Of a stretch of 41,889 nucleotides of DNA, positions 15,834-22,476 are shown piece after piece. The position numbers and the translations under genes were made by a program. Position 1 is the first letter of the stretch. Each line of letters starts with the position of its first letter. Source of the DNA: Roseomonas sp. (GTDB lineage Bacteria; Pseudomonadota; Alphaproteobacteria; Acetobacterales; Acetobacteraceae); the NCBI GenBank assembly GCA_020250005.1, contig JADCES010000066.1, forward strand, positions 1 through 41,889, written 5' to 3'. The notes beneath the pieces are model-generated. The model saw nothing but the letters and a program-made list of their open reading frames with translations. It made no database searches and had not been told where the DNA came from.

Positions 15834-16709
15834 CTACCTTGCAGGAGGAAGTGCCAGGAAATCCTGATGACCGATGCGCACGGCAAGCTGCCCGGCATCG
15901 GCTTGATCACGCCGCGTTTCAAGCCAATCCAGAATGGCTTCCGCACCGCGCCTTTCCCAGCCGATCGCGGCCATGCCATGGCCATCGGCAATAGCGCGGG
16001 TGAAGGCGCGGGCGCGGCGATCTACCACCCAATCACTCGGTGCGCGATGAATGGTATAGCCATGCGCGGCAAAGACTTCGGCCATCACGGCCGGTGCTTG
16101 CGGCCCAAGGGATGCGCCACCAAAGCCCTTGTCGCGCGCCTGATCACGGCGAAAGCCGCGCGCGACCAGCGCATCGGCGGAATGGGGCGGGGTGAAGCGT
16201 TCGCGCCCTGTCACATTCAGCGCGGCATAGAAAGGCAGGCGCCGTGCGGCGCAGGCGGCGGCCATGGTTTCCACCCAACCGCGCGAAACCAGATCGCAAA
16301 GCGCGGTACTCACCACCGCATCCACGCGTTCCAAGGGCAGATTGGCAGGCGCTGCGGCAAGATCAGCCAGAATCGCTTCAATACGCCATGCGCCATGCGG
16401 CGCATGCACCAAAAGCGCACTCCGCCCTGGTTGCGTCACGGGCCAATCCACCGCCTCAGCCCGTTCTGAGATGGTATCAAAAGCGCGGGAGATCAATTCC
16501 GCGTCGCTATCCACCAAGGTCCAGCTTTGCGCGCGGCCAATGAAATGGCCAAGCCAGCGGAGCAAGCTGCCGGTGCCCGCGCCAAGATCAAGCAGGCGCG
16601 GCCGCGCGGGCAGAGATGCAGCGAGCATCGCGGCCAATTCAGCATTGCGCGCGGCGGCGTCATAAGGCTCCCGCAGATCGAGCCAATCACCATCAAAGCT
16701 TTCAGCCAT
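15834..16709 (-). CDS. Class I SAM-dependent methyltransferase
   Basis: A 291-residue protein with the SAM-binding motif LLDLGAGTGSLLRW (39-52), followed by an acidic strand end TLVDSDAE that would hold the ribose. The remaining ~200 residues include VDAVVSTALCDLVSRGWVETMAAA and a tail without a motif I recognise. The start is the ATG at 16709, 8 bases inside the GT4 gene's 3' end (ATGGCTGA); a TTG at 16715 is less likely. Overlap with the glycosyltransferase implies linked production, so it may methylate the same product or an intermediate. The substrate is unknown. Confidence 0.86.
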   Translation of the reverse strand: MAESFDGDWLDLREPYDAAARNAELAAMLAASLPARPRLLDLGAGTGSLLRWLGHFIGRAQSWTLVDSDAELISRAFDTISERAEAVDWPVTQPGRSALLVHAPHGAWRIEAILADLAAAPANLPLERVDAVVSTALCDLVSRGWVETMAAACAARRLPFYAALNVTGRERFTPPHSADALVARGFRRDQARDKGFGGASLGPQAPAVMAEVFAAHGYTIHRAPSDWVVDRRARAFTRAIADGHGMAAIGWERRGAEAILDWLETRRDQADAGQLAVRIGHQDFLALPPAR

Positions 16710-17748
16710 GATCAAGAGCTTTCAGGAAAGCGGCGGCGCGGTCCGGCCAGCGCGGTAGGCCCTGGCCCGCGCGCCAGGAAGCTTCGGCCATCGCCGCGCG
16801 CAAGCCTGTGTCGAAAATCGGCCGGCGCATGGCGCGCGATAGCGCGTTGTGGTCATCCACCGCCGCAACCACGGCGGCATCTTCCGGCACAATTTCGGCA
16901 ATCGCGCCGCCGGCAGTGATCGCCATCGGCAGGCCGCGCGCCATCGCCTCTGCCGCCGCCATGCCATAGCCTTCATAACGCGTGGCGAGTGCAAAAAGAT
17001 CAGCGCGCGTATATTCCGCTTCCAAGGCGGCATCGGGCAGCGCCCCCAAGAAGCGCACGCGTTGCGCAATGCCAAGCTCGGCGGCCAGCGCGCGCAGCCC
17101 ATCGGCATGCACAGGATCACGCGTGGCATCGCCGGCGATGGCGAGCGACCATTCAAGATCCGTGAGCCGCGCGAGTGCGCGCAGCAGCACATCATGCCCC
17201 TTGCGTGGCACGAGCATGCCGACACTCAGAATGGCGCAGCCGGGGCCGGCGGAACCCACCGCGCGCGGCGCGGCATCAGTGCCTGGTTCAATTACGCTGA
17301 TGCGCGCGGGGTCCACACCAAATCCTTCCGGCAAATCCCGCGCGGTGAGGGTGGAGGTGGTGATGAGGCGCGCGCAGGCGCTGAACAAGATGCGTTCGGC
17401 GGCCTTCAAGGCTTCGCGCTGACCTTCCGGGGCGCCGGGTTCAAGCGCGGTTGGGTGATGGATCAGCGCCATTGCGCCGCGGCGGGTCAATTCATCGGCG
17501 AAGGGGAAAAAGGCGGGCAGACCCAGCCCATCAATCACAATCCGCGCGCCGGCGGGAATGGCGGCGAGTGCGGCGCGCGCCGCTTCTGTGGCGCCATCAT
17601 CGGGAAAGGGATGGCGCCCGGCCAATTCCACCACGCGCACATCCTGCCCGAGCGCGCGCAGCCCTTCGACCATGCGGCGATCATAGATATAGCCGCCGGA
17701 AATCGCGCTGAAGGGCGCGGGGACAATAAGGTGGATGCCGACGGTCAT
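16702..17748 (-). CDS. GT4-family glycosyltransferase
   Basis: A 348-residue GT-B fold enzyme. The N-terminal acceptor domain opens with IHLIVPAPFSAISGGYIYDRRMVEGL. The C-terminal donor domain has SVGMLVPRKGHDVLLRAL and the E-x7-E motif in ATRYEGYGMAAAEAMARGLPM, marking a retaining GT4 transferase that uses an NDP-sugar. No transmembrane segment is evident, so the acceptor may be soluble or the enzyme peripheral. The ATG at 17748 overlaps the FitB toxin stop as ATGA, so its translation may be coupled to that of the toxin. It overlaps the methyltransferase by 8 bases. Confidence 0.88.
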   Translation of the reverse strand: MTVGIHLIVPAPFSAISGGYIYDRRMVEGLRALGQDVRVVELAGRHPFPDDGATEAARAALAAIPAGARIVIDGLGLPAFFPFADELTRRGAMALIHHPTALEPGAPEGQREALKAAERILFSACARLITTSTLTARDLPEGFGVDPARISVIEPGTDAAPRAVGSAGPGCAILSVGMLVPRKGHDVLLRALARLTDLEWSLAIAGDATRDPVHADGLRALAAELGIAQRVRFLGALPDAALEAEYTRADLFALATRYEGYGMAAAEAMARGLPMAITAGGAIAEIVPEDAAVVAAVDDHNALSRAMRRPIFDTGLRAAMAEASWRAGQGLPRWPDRAAAFLKALDHG

Positions 17749-18188
17749 GGGGAGCTTTGGGTACCTTGCTGATGCGCCCATGGGTCTATCACCGCTATGC
17801 CGCAACCGGCAAAATCGACGGTATTGCGTGTCGCGATGGCGGCACCTTGGGCGCGGGCGGTGGCGGCGATCTGGCCATGGGCGAAGCTGATCGGGCGGCC
17901 CGCGGCGCGGCGTTCCAGAAACACCAGCACAAAGGCTTGGGCGGCGGCGCTATCAAAAGGCAGGATGCGGCCCGCGAAATCCTCAGTGATCATGGCATCT
18001 ATCGCGGCCATCAATTGGGCACGCCGCTTGCCGGCGGGAAGCATGGCGGCACTACGGCGCAATTCCGCCTCCCCAATCGCGCTCAAGTACAAATCTGCGG
18101 CGTCCTGCGCGGCGAACCAAGCCAGCACGGCTTCGGATGGTGCGGGGCGCATGAGTTCGGAAACCACATTCGTATCCAGCAGGATCAT
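17745..18188 (-). CDS. FitB/VapC-type PIN-domain toxin with a substituted active-site residue
   Basis: PIN-domain ribonuclease of the FitB subgroup, 147 residues. MILLDTNVVSELMRP opens the fold with the metal ligand Asp5; Glu42 and the Asp125 of TRNTVDF are also present. The third acidic position, Asp104 in FitB (usually ADAQIAA), reads FAHGQIAA here, so it is His104 (codon CAT at 17879-17877). This may weaken or abolish catalysis. I chose the ATG at 18188, 7 bases after the antitoxin stop; upstream frame to 18260 would overlap the antitoxin. The stop overlaps the start of the GT4 gene. Confidence 0.88.
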   Translation of the reverse strand: MILLDTNVVSELMRPAPSEAVLAWFAAQDAADLYLSAIGEAELRRSAAMLPAGKRRAQLMAAIDAMITEDFAGRILPFDSAAAQAFVLVFLERRAAGRPISFAHGQIAATARAQGAAIATRNTVDFAGCGIAVIDPWAHQQGTQSSP

Positions 18189-18195
18189 GCCCGCT

Positions 18196-18438
18196 TCAAT
18201 CGAGGCGCGGCGGTGCCGGCATTGCCTCACGCGTCGGCAGGTCCAGTTCAACGCCGCCAAGTGCGGCGAAGCGGCGATGGATCGCCTCGCCCAGGTTCGG
18301 TGCGGGGGCAGGGCGGCTCATGGCCTGGCGGAGGATATCGCGCGCCTCCTCTTCCATGGACCGGCCATGTTCGGCGGCGCGGATGCGCAGGCTCCGCTTC
18401 AGCGCCTCATCAAGATTTCGGATGGTGATGCTGGCCAT
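18196..18438 (-). CDS. FitA-type ribbon-helix-helix antitoxin
   Basis: An 80-residue antitoxin. MASITIRNLDEALKRSLRIRAAEHGRSMEEEARDIL is the classic FitA ribbon-helix-helix start, and the C-terminal tail (GEAIHRRFAALGGVELDLP) would wrap the PIN toxin. The AAGG ribosome site lies about 9 bases upstream of the ATG. It sits 7 bases before the toxin. A perfect inverted repeat overlapping a good promoter lies directly upstream (18456-18491), the expected site for FitA-FitB autorepression. Confidence 0.9.
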   Translation of the reverse strand: MASITIRNLDEALKRSLRIRAAEHGRSMEEEARDILRQAMSRPAPAPNLGEAIHRRFAALGGVELDLPTREAMPAPPRLD

Positions 18439-18455
18439 GGTGGCGCCCTTTCTTG

Positions 18456-18491
18456 TGCAATCATTGTAATCATTGATTGCACTGCAAGCAA
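18456..18491 (-). promoter_or_regulatory. Promoter and operator of the fitAB-like pair
   Basis: On the minus strand TTGCTT (18491-18486) and TACAAT (18468-18463) are separated by 17 bases, a good sigma-70-type promoter. A perfect inverted repeat, TGCAATCA (18456-18463) and TGATTGCA (18474-18481) around 10 bases, overlaps the -10 box and the spacer. AATCATTG is also repeated directly at 18459 and 18468. The ATG of the antitoxin is 18 bases below the repeat. Binding by a ribbon-helix-helix dimer here would shut the promoter. Confidence 0.68.
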
Positions 18492-18510
18492 GACTCAGGC
18501 GGCGATCAAC

Positions 18511-18927
18511 TCAGGCCGGCGGCGCCTCACCCGGTGCGGCCTCATAGGCGGCCCAGGCGATATGGCTTTCGCGCAGCAGCACCTTAAGGCCCGTCACGGC
18601 CTTGCCGCCCGCTCCAAGCTTGCCCTCAGCCAGCGCGGCCGAGAGGCAGCGATGGATATGCAGGCAGAGATATTCGGTCGTGGTGTTCTGCCCGGCAAAG
18701 ACCGGTTCCGCATCCAGATTGCGATAATCAAACCCATCCAGGATATGGCGCAGTTCCACCTTGGCCGCCGCGATATCCACCAGCAGATTGAGCGGATCGA
18801 GCTTCGGCGCGCGGAACTCGGCCTCCACAATGAAAGTCGCGCCATGCAGGCGCTGCGCGGGGCCGAATTCCGCGCCGCGGAAGGAATGGGCGATCATGAC
18901 GTGATCAACAACGGTCAGGCTGAACAT
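18511..18927 (-). CDS. 6-pyruvoyl-tetrahydropterin synthase/QueD-fold protein with altered active site
   Basis: A 138-residue T-fold protein similar to PTPS and QueD by pattern: MIAHSFRG (H14), RLHGATFIVEAEF, LLVDIAAAKVELRHIL, NTTTEYLC and KVLLRESHIAWAAY. Compared with E. coli QueD, several essential positions differ: the catalytic Cys is Ala24 (GPAQRLHGA), the second His of the HGH zinc motif is Ala30, and the His of the Asp-His pair is Tyr68 (FDYRNLD). It probably does not perform the standard PTPS or QueD reaction. I take the ATG at 18927 with AGGA upstream; an in-frame ATG at 18960 overlaps the MDR stop (ATGA) and is an alternative. It belongs to the reductase-MDR operon. Confidence 0.82.
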   Translation of the reverse strand: MFSLTVVDHVMIAHSFRGAEFGPAQRLHGATFIVEAEFRAPKLDPLNLLVDIAAAKVELRHILDGFDYRNLDAEPVFAGQNTTTEYLCLHIHRCLSAALAEGKLGAGGKAVTGLKVLLRESHIAWAAYEAAPGEAPPA

Positions 18928-18956
18928 GGCGGGTTTATCCTGTGCGGTTCGGCGCT

Positions 18957-19940
18957 TCATGCACCATAGGTCACCAACGGGCAAAGCGGCGCGGGTGTGC
19001 CGGGGGCGGGGTTGAGCAAGCCGGGCAGGGCTTGGGGCAAATCATCGAAGGAAGTGGCAGAGCCGATCAGCGCTTCCAGGGCAGGGTCCGCCAGCAGGCC
19101 AAGCGCCTGGGCCATGCGCTGCCCAAAACTGCGGCGCCCGCGCATGGCGGGGGCGACGGCGCCAACCTGGCTTGAGATCAGGCGTAGGCGGCGGGAATGG
19201 AATGCCTCGCCCAAAGGCAGCGCCACTTCCGTGGCGCCGAACCATGATGCTTCGATGATCCGCGCCTCAAACGCCGCGCATTGCAAGGCCTGGCGCAGCC
19301 CGGCGGGGTTGGCGCTGGCATGGATGATCAGTTCTTGCTCCGCCGGTGCGGCTTCCGGGGCGGCGAAAGCGACGCCGAATTGTTCCGCAATGGCGCGGCG
19401 TGATGCATCGGGGTCAACGATGGTCACCGCCATGGCCGGGATACGCGCGAGCAGATAAGCCACCAGCAGCCCAACCACGCCAGCGCCGATGACCAGCGCG
19501 CGCTCTCCGGCCAGGGGTTGCGCATCCCACAGGATATTCAGCGCGGTTTCCACATTGGCGCCGAGCACGGCGCGGGTATCGGGCACCGCATCCGGGATGG
19601 GGATGCACATGGCAGCAGGGGCGATGAAGACATCCTGATGCGGGTGCAGGCAAAATATGCGCCGGCCTTGCAGATCGGCGGGGCCTTCAATCACACGGGC
19701 CACGCCGCTGTAGCCATACTTCACCGGGAAGGGGAAATCGCCTGCCTGCAAGGGGCAGCGCATCGCGCCCCATTGGTTCTCCGGCACCTTGCCTGCCAGC
19801 ACCAGCCGTTCCGTACCGCGCGAAATGCCCGACGCCAGCATACGCGCCAGCACCTGATCCGGCGCGCGGGCGGGCAGGGTCTCGGAGCGCAGTTCCGCTT
19901 GGCCAGGGGCGATCGTCCATAAGGCGCGCGCTTTGGTCAT
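18957..19940 (-). CDS. MDR-family dehydrogenase lacking the catalytic zinc cysteine
   Basis: Medium-chain dehydrogenase/reductase, 327 residues. The N-terminal GroES-like domain has LASGISRGTERLVLAG (36-50), where zinc alcohol dehydrogenases carry a Cys in GxCGxD. The Rossmann domain starts at ERALVIGAGVVGLLVAYLLA, with VDPDASR as the expected NAD(P)-ribose region. Without the zinc ligand it more likely acts as a reductase on an activated C=O or C=C bond than as a classical alcohol dehydrogenase. It overlaps the upstream RibD-like gene by 4 bases, and its stop overlaps a possible start of the PTPS-like gene. Confidence 0.86.
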   Translation of the reverse strand: MTKARALWTIAPGQAELRSETLPARAPDQVLARMLASGISRGTERLVLAGKVPENQWGAMRCPLQAGDFPFPVKYGYSGVARVIEGPADLQGRRIFCLHPHQDVFIAPAAMCIPIPDAVPDTRAVLGANVETALNILWDAQPLAGERALVIGAGVVGLLVAYLLARIPAMAVTIVDPDASRRAIAEQFGVAFAAPEAAPAEQELIIHASANPAGLRQALQCAAFEARIIEASWFGATEVALPLGEAFHSRRLRLISSQVGAVAPAMRGRRSFGQRMAQALGLLADPALEALIGSATSFDDLPQALPGLLNPAPGTPAPLCPLVTYGA

Positions 19941-20722
19941 GCTTGCCCCCCGGGCTTGGCGCGATCCAGCGCGGCATCAATCAGGATATCGGGCGCGATA
20001 TCATGCACGCGCCAGGCAAAGCGCAGCCCATCGGCGATGCGCGCCACTTCCGGCAAGGTAAAGGCGGGGATGCCGGAACCGAGCAGCACGGGCGCCACCG
20101 TGACATGCAGCCGATCAAGACACCCAGCCGCCAGAAAGCGCGAGACGGTGAGCCCACCGCCTTCAACAAAAATCCGGCTGGCCCCGCGTGCCTTGAGTGC
20201 GGCGAGCAAGGGTGGGATGGCGAGACCTCCGCCAGCAACGCGCGGCAGGCGCAGCACTTTGGCTTGGCCGTGCTGCTCAGGCCCGTCAGCATCGGCGGCG
20301 CAGACCAGCAAGGTTGGCGGCCCGCCTTGGAAAATGCCGTAATCGGCCGAGAGTTTGCGATCCGTATCCAGCACCACGCGCAAGGGATCCGGCCCCGGCA
20401 CTTCGCGGGTGGTGAGGCGCGGATTGTCATGGCGCACCGTACCAGCGCCCACCACCACGGCATGGCAAAGGGCGCGCAGCCGATGCGTATGCAGGATATC
20501 GCCCGGCCCGCCGATCCATTGGCTTGACCCGGCGGCAGTGGCGATACGGCCATCCAGGGTTTGCGCCAGACGCCCGATCACCCGGCAGCCATCAGGTGCC
20601 GCGGGCGGCGCCAGCACCGGGCCGAACAGCGCAGCAAGCGGGCCATCCGGCAAGGCCGCGCCTGAGCCATCGCGGAGCGCGAGCAGGGCTGACCAATCGG
20701 CGGCGGGGGCGGCGGGTTCCAT
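19937..20722 (-). CDS. RibD C-terminal-domain reductase (pyrimidine/pterin reductase family)
   Basis: A 261-residue protein with the dihydrofolate-reductase-like fold of the RibD reductase domain: RVIGRLAQTLDGRIATAAGS (47-66), SQWIGGPGD, AVVVGAGTVRHDNPRLTTR, DPLRVVLDT and FVEGGGLTVSRFLAAGCLDRL. It lacks the RibD deaminase domain and has a distinct ~45-residue N-terminus. Relatives reduce the ribosyl group of the riboflavin intermediate or dihydropterins with NADPH. Because a PTPS-like gene follows, a role in a GTP-derived compound is likely, but the substrate is unknown. It is the first gene of the run; its stop overlaps the MDR start by 4 bases. Confidence 0.86.
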   Translation of the reverse strand: MEPAAPAADWSALLALRDGSGAALPDGPLAALFGPVLAPPAAPDGCRVIGRLAQTLDGRIATAAGSSQWIGGPGDILHTHRLRALCHAVVVGAGTVRHDNPRLTTREVPGPDPLRVVLDTDRKLSADYGIFQGGPPTLLVCAADADGPEQHGQAKVLRLPRVAGGGLAIPPLLAALKARGASRIFVEGGGLTVSRFLAAGCLDRLHVTVAPVLLGSGIPAFTLPEVARIADGLRFAWRVHDIAPDILIDAALDRAKPGGQA

Positions 20723-20899
20723 CGGCGCCTAAATGCCTGAGCGCGGCGCGGCGCGCCAGAGCATTTGCAGTTGGCTTTGAATTGATTGCCTCGGAGAGTG
20801 TCGCTGCACCCTCGGCGAAAGACCAAGCGCTTCCCGTTGACTGCAAAGGCGATGCGCCGACCGCCAGAGACTTGCCTGCTTGTTTCTTAGAGGCAAAAT

Positions 20900-20928
20900 T
20901 TCTTGGCCCATCCTGCGGTGCCTATTAT
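20900..20928 (+). promoter_or_regulatory. Candidate promoter for the small membrane protein gene
   Basis: TTCTTG (20900-20905) and TATTAT (20923-20928) are separated by 17 bases, about 48 bases upstream of the ATG at 20976. The -10 is good, the -35 weak. It sits in an AT-richer patch than its surroundings. Confidence 0.35.
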
Positions 20929-20975
20929 TCTGGTCGAAGTCACGGGCTCTCAATGAAGCGCGAGGATCTGCACCC

Positions 20976-21173
20976 ATGCGTAGCTGGCTTTTGGAACGGA
21001 ACAACTGGAAGCCTTTTTTGACTGGTCTTGCAACAGGTGGGTCAATCGGCTTCGTCAGTATTTTCTTTAAGGGTGAACACCTTCTGATGAGGGCATTGCT
21101 CAGCGCCTACATCGCGGCAGTGCTCGCCAGTTTCATTGAATATGTCATCAAAGTGCCAAAGACTTCAGAGTAA
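20976..21173 (+). CDS. Small membrane protein, hypothetical
   Basis: A 65-residue frame beginning MRSWLLERNN with GAGGA about 9 bases upstream. It has two likely membrane segments, FLTGLATGGSIGFVSIFF and LLSAYIAAVLASFIEYVI, with a charged loop (KGEH) between and a lysine-containing tail. Base composition is visibly lower in GC than its neighbours, which fits an accessory or transferred gene. I recognise no family. It lies between the divergent reductase operon and the convergent permease pair. The possibility that it is chance coding remains. Confidence 0.5.
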   Translation: MRSWLLERNNWKPFLTGLATGGSIGFVSIFFKGEHLLMRALLSAYIAAVLASFIEYVIKVPKTSE

Positions 21174-21185
21174 TTTTTGGCCTAC

Positions 21186-21210
21186 AAAAAATCGCTCGCC
21201 CTTAAGGGCG
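21186..21210 (-). terminator. Probable terminator of the permease pair
   Basis: On the minus strand CGCCC-TTAA-GGGCG (21197-21210, a perfect 14-base palindrome) is followed after 5 bases by six Ts (21191-21186). It begins 27 bases after the permease stop. The stem is short, so termination may be partial. Confidence 0.5.
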
Positions 21211-21236
21211 TTCTGTCCACAAAATCCTTTCATCCC

Positions 21237-21752
21237 TCAAGGCGCCGCGAGATTGATCGCGAAAAACGGCAGCAGCGCCTGCATGATCAGCCCCGCCAGC
21301 ACCGGCAGGAAAAAGGACGATGCGAGGCGCAGCGCCACAAAGCGCCAGCCCAGCACCGGGTATTCCCAAGTCAAAATCCGGTGCATCGCATAGACCGACC
21401 AGGCCGTGAGCAGCGCGGTCATTTGCGCCACCCCAGCGCCGGCCTTGCTGAAGGTGATCACCAGCGGAAAGGTCACGAAAGGCCCGCCCGGCATGATGCC
21501 GCCGGCCAAGGCCGCAATCATGATGCCATTCAGCCCGGAATCATCGCCAAGCCAGGCGGTGGCGATATCGGCCGGCACAAGCTCCGACAAGAAAGCTGCC
21601 ATGGGCAGCGCCACGCAGAACATGGGCAGGATGCGCCAAAAGCCGCGATTGGTCTCGGCCACCGCACGCCGCGCCTGGGGCATGCCGCGGCGCATGCAAA
21701 GCGCCAGCACCGCCAGCGCAATGACCCAAAGGATGATTTGCGGCCCGCTCAT
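21237..21752 (-). CDS. Half-size predicted permease, second of a pair
   Basis: A 171-residue protein with about five membrane segments. The central motif IMPGGPFVTFPLVITF matches the LSPGGPMAAFPLV of its upstream neighbour; this PGGP motif and the hydrophobic pattern suggest half of a DUF318/ArsP-like permease (PF03773), normally one ~300-residue protein. The ATG at 21752 overlaps the partner's stop (ATGA), so the two are translated together and likely form a heterodimer. The substrate is unknown, and no metal-binding cysteines like those of arsenic exporters are seen. Confidence 0.72.
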   Translation of the reverse strand: MSGPQIILWVIALAVLALCMRRGMPQARRAVAETNRGFWRILPMFCVALPMAAFLSELVPADIATAWLGDDSGLNGIMIAALAGGIMPGGPFVTFPLVITFSKAGAGVAQMTALLTAWSVYAMHRILTWEYPVLGWRFVALRLASSFFLPVLAGLIMQALLPFFAINLAAP

Positions 21753-22276
21753 TTCGGCGGCTCCCACGCAATCGGCACGCGCCGCGCAATCCAGCCCGCG
21801 ATCATCGGCATGGGGAAGGTGATCAGCGTGCGCAGCAGCGCGAAATCAAGGCCAAGCAGCGGCGCTTCATAGACCAGCAGTTTTTGGAAGCCAGTCAGCG
21901 ACCAGGCGAGGATGAAGGCGACCAGCGCGCCCCGATCCGCCCCGGCACCCGCCAGCACCAGTACCAGCGGAAAGGCCGCCATGGGGCCTCCGGGCGACAG
22001 AGTGCCGACCAACGTTGCGATGAACAGGCCAAAAATCCCGCTTTCCGCCCCCATCCAGCGCGCCAGCGCATCCGGGGAGAGCAATTGCCGAAGCGCGGAC
22101 GCCAGGAGCAAGCCCGCCACCAAAGACGGCACAATGAACAGGAACAAGTCCCAGGCATGCCAAAGCGCCGTCATGAAGGAAGCGGCGCCCTTTAGCTGCA
22201 AGGTCGCAAATCCGGCGGTCACTGCAATCAGGGAAATGACCACGAGCGAGGCGTGGCGGCGGAGCGCATTCAACAC
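21749..22276 (-). CDS. Half-size predicted permease, first of a pair
   Basis: A 175-residue membrane protein when started at the GTG at 22276, which has an AGG ribosome site 7 bases upstream. The open frame reaches 22432, but that extension would translate a perfect hairpin (22320-22342) and is poorly protein-like, so I prefer the later start. Membrane segments include LVVISLIAVTAGFATLQ, LFLFIVPSLVAGLLLASAL, the SPGGPMAAFPLVLVLAG motif region and ALLRTLITFPMPMIAGWI. It pairs with the following half-permease. The start codon is the uncertain part. Confidence 0.68.
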   Translation of the reverse strand: MLNALRRHASLVVISLIAVTAGFATLQLKGAASFMTALWHAWDLFLFIVPSLVAGLLLASALRQLLSPDALARWMGAESGIFGLFIATLVGTLSPGGPMAAFPLVLVLAGAGADRGALVAFILAWSLTGFQKLLVYEAPLLGLDFALLRTLITFPMPMIAGWIARRVPIAWEPPK

Positions 22277-22319
22277 GCGGGCAACCTGCAAGACAGGAGC
22301 AAGGCGCGCAAGAGAGGGC

Positions 22320-22342
22320 GGGGGAAGGGCAGCCCTTCCCCC
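22320..22342. repeat. Perfect 10-bp hairpin in the permease leader
   Basis: GGGGGAAGGG (22320-22329), a 3-base loop and CCCTTCCCCC (22333-22342). It lies between the divergent ABC exporter and permease genes. Its style (GC-rich arms, 3-base loop) resembles the inverted repeats between ruvA and ruvB. Confidence 0.6.
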
Positions 22343-22476
22343 GAACTCACCGGGCTGGCGCGGCAAAATGGGGATCCGGTCGCGCCAAAAAGGAACATAA
22401 CAAGAACTATCACTGGGCACGTCCTTTTGCAAGCCCTTATCGCCATCGGCCCATCCGGCGCTATAAGCGGCGCAAC

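Noticed and set aside
14574-16469. A 631-codon plus-strand open frame
   Set aside because: It lies fully opposite the otnK and methyltransferase genes, has no ribosome site, and its predicted protein is rich in Arg/His/Gly with no motifs. It arises from the base bias of the genes on the other strand.
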